From Micromonospora parathelypteridis (GTDB lineage: Bacteria; Actinomycetota; Actinomycetes; Mycobacteriales; Micromonosporaceae), in assembly GCF_014201145.1 (NCBI RefSeq), contig NZ_JACHDP010000001.1:5642001-5706000 (forward strand): DNA of 64,000 bases. The letters are read 5' to 3'. Both the position numbers and the translations under genes were made by a program. Below are positions 62,385-64,000 of the stretch, in pieces. The notes under the pieces are model-generated. The model saw only the letters and a program-made list of their open reading frames with translations, was not told the origin of the DNA and did no database searches. Within the stretch, counting starts at the first letter, position 1, and each line of letters begins with the position of its first letter.

Positions 62385-64000
62385 ATGCACTGGTCCCCCC
62401 GCTGGCTCGCCGTCGGCGCGGTCGGCGCGTTGGTGGTCGGCCTCGCCGCACCGGCGTCCGCTGACCCGCCCACCCGGCCCACCGACCCGCACTCGGGCAC
62501 GCCCGCTTCGGGCGTCGCGCCCGTCCGCATCACCCTGATCACCGGCGACCAGGTCGAGCTGGCGCAGGCCGCGCCCGGCCGGGTCACCGCCAGCGTCCGG
62601 CCCGGCCCGGGTCGGGACCGGATCACCTTCCAGACCGTGGAGGTCGACGGCGGGTTGCGGGTGCTGCCCAGCGACGTCATGCCGTACCTGTCCACGGGGG
62701 TCCTCGACCCGAACCTGTTCGACGTGCAGGAGTTGGCCGCCGACGGGTACGGCGACGCCGCGCAGGGCGCGTTGCCGCTGATCGTGCGGTATCAGGAGCC
62801 GGCGGCCGGTCGGGTCCGGCCGCTCGCCGGCGCCACCGCCGCCCGGCCGTTGGAGAGCATCAACGGCGCGGCGGTGCGGGTCGGCAAGAGTGACCTCGGT
62901 GGACTGTGGACGTCGCTGCGGGGCGCGCCGGGGCAGCGTGTCGCCGCCGGGGCGTCGGCCACGCTCGGCGCCGGTGTCGCCCGGATCTGGTTGGACGGGA
63001 AGGTCCGCCCGGCGCTGGAGCACAGCGTGCCGCAGATCGGCGCTCCGACGGCCTGGGCGGCCGGCCGGGACGGTACCGGCGTGAAGGTGGCCGTGCTGGA
63101 CACCGGTGTCGACGCGACCCACCCCGACCTGGCCGGTCGGATCGCCGAGGCGCGGGACTTCTCCGAGAGTGGCAGTGCCCGCGACGGGCACGGCCACGGC
63201 ACCCATGTGGCGTCCACCATCGCCGGCAGTGGCGCGGCGTCCGGCGGTCTGCGCAAGGGCGTCGCGCCCGGCGCGCAGCTGCTGATCGGCAAGGTGCTCG
63301 ACGACAGTGGGTCGGGCTACGACTCGTCCATCATCGCGGGGATGGAGTGGGCTGCCCGCTCCGGTGCGAAGGTGGTCAGCATGAGCCTCGGTGGCTCCGC
63401 GACCGATGGCACCGACCCGATGAGTCAGGCCGTCAACGATCTGACCGCCGAGACCGGGGCGCTGTTCGTGGTCGCGGCCGGCAACGAGGGCGCGGCGCGT
63501 ACCGTCGGGTCGCCCGGCGCGGCCGCGGCGGCGCTGACCGTGGGCGCGGTGGACCGCGACGACAATCTGGCGGCGTTCTCCAGTCGGGGCCCGCGCCTCG
63601 GTGACAACGGCCTGAAGCCGGAGATCACCGCGCCGGGCGTCGGCATCATCGCGGCGCGGGCCGCCGGCACCAGCATGGGTACGCCGGTGGGCGACGCGTA
63701 CACGACCGCGAACGGCACCTCGATGGCCACCCCGCACGTGTCCCGGGCGGCGGCGATCCTCGCGCAGGAGCACCCTGACTGGACCGCCGGCAGGCTCAAG
63801 GACGCGCTGGTGAGCACCACGAAGGCGAACCCGGCGCTGACCGTCTTCGAGCAGGGCGGCGGTCGGGTCGATGTGGCCCGGGCGCTCGGCCAGCGGGTGT
63901 ACTCGTCCGGGACCGCTGACTTCGGCCGGCTCAGCACCGGTGGCGCTGCGGCCGAGCGGACCGTCACGTACACCAATGGCACCGCGGTCCCGCAGACCCT
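62385..64000 (+). CDS. Secreted subtilisin-family (S8) serine protease, 3' end outside window
   Basis: The first 538 codons of a secreted protease. MHWSPRWLAVGAVGALVVGL and PASA form a signal peptide, then a ~200-residue pro-region follows. The catalytic triad is Asp in VAVLDTGVDATHPDL, His in GHGHGTHVASTIAG and Ser in NGTSMATPHVSRAAA (the usual AG after HV is SR here). The frame is open to the end of the window, so a long C-terminal region is likely. GAGGAG precedes the ATG at 62385. Confidence 0.93.
   Translation, partial: MHWSPRWLAVGAVGALVVGLAAPASADPPTRPTDPHSGTPASGVAPVRITLITGDQVELAQAAPGRVTASVRPGPGRDRITFQTVEVDGGLRVLPSDVMPYLSTGVLDPNLFDVQELAADGYGDAAQGALPLIVRYQEPAAGRVRPLAGATAARPLESINGAAVRVGKSDLGGLWTSLRGAPGQRVAAGASATLGAGVARIWLDGKVRPALEHSVPQIGAPTAWAAGRDGTGVKVAVLDTGVDATHPDLAGRIAEARDFSESGSARDGHGHGTHVASTIAGSGAASGGLRKGVAPGAQLLIGKVLDDSGSGYDSSIIAGMEWAARSGAKVVSMSLGGSATDGTDPMSQAVNDLTAETGALFVVAAGNEGAARTVGSPGAAAAALTVGAVDRDDNLAAFSSRGPRLGDNGLKPEITAPGVGIIAARAAGTSMGTPVGDAYTTANGTSMATPHVSRAAAILAQEHPDWTAGRLKDALVSTTKANPALTVFEQGGGRVDVARALGQRVYSSGTADFGRLSTGGAAAERTVTYTNGTAVPQT

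Overview
The window is chromosomal DNA of a high-GC actinomycete, very probably Micromonospora or a close relative in the Micromonosporaceae. The evidence is the 16S rRNA sequence, the high GC at third codon positions, frequent GTG starts, and gene order. The order infC-rpmI-rplT-rRNA methyltransferase-pheST-argCJBDFRGH-mpg-tyrS-TPR gene-HAD gene-tlyA-nadK matches, from my general knowledge, the Mycobacterium tuberculosis Rv1641-Rv1695 region. The fmt-rsmB-rpe-rib block resembles the Rv1402-Rv1416 region. Almost all of the window is core chromosome. I see no insertion sequence, prophage, CRISPR array or tRNA gene.

Layout. 1-6.7 kb: the end of priA, a kinase/ParB-like fusion, a cytochrome P450, then def-fmt-rsmB. 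6.8-8.6 kb: two tandem septum-formation-type lipoproteins on the minus strand. 8.9-15.2 kb: rpe, a response regulator with a GGDEF-like domain, then a riboflavin operon (ribD, ribE, a PnuC/RibM-like transporter, ribBA, ribH) behind an FMN riboswitch. 15.2-17.7 kb: a polar amino-acid ABC importer on the minus strand. 17.8-19.7 kb: hisE, hisG and a PH-domain membrane protein. 20.2-26.2 kb: the translation cluster infC (probable AUC start, with an attenuator-like leader), rpmI, rplT, an rRNA methyltransferase, pheS and pheT. 26.4-34.9 kb: a complete arginine operon argCJBDFRGH. 35-49 kb: small accessory and housekeeping genes, including two DNA-binding regulators with palindromes in their promoters, a BNR-repeat protein next to a MoaD/ThiS-like protein, a flavin monooxygenase/FMN reductase pair, a universal stress protein, a penicillin-binding-like serine hydrolase, a CNNM/CorC-type membrane protein and tyrS.

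49.2-54.9 kb holds an rrn operon (16S-23S-5S) with two promoters, a leader hairpin and boxA-like antitermination sequences. It sits between tyrS and the next gene. That gene, at 54956-57889, is the most striking object in the window. It encodes a 977-residue protein with about 39 arginine/glycine-rich GGFRGG-type repeats, a TPR-like helical domain and a long Asp/Glu tail. It is followed by a HAD phosphatase, an SCP2-like gene, a phasin-like Lys-repeat protein, tlyA, nadK and the start of a secreted subtilisin-like protease.

Three features recur across the window. First, three operon junctions (ribM-ribBA, argJ-argB, tlyA-nadK) are each filled exactly by a mini-ORF whose start overlaps the upstream stop and whose stop overlaps the downstream start, as if it relays translational coupling. 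Second, about eight genes have a -10-like hexamer 6-7 nt before the start codon, which predicts leaderless mRNAs. Third, an 80-bp palindromic intergenic element occurs twice in opposite orientation.
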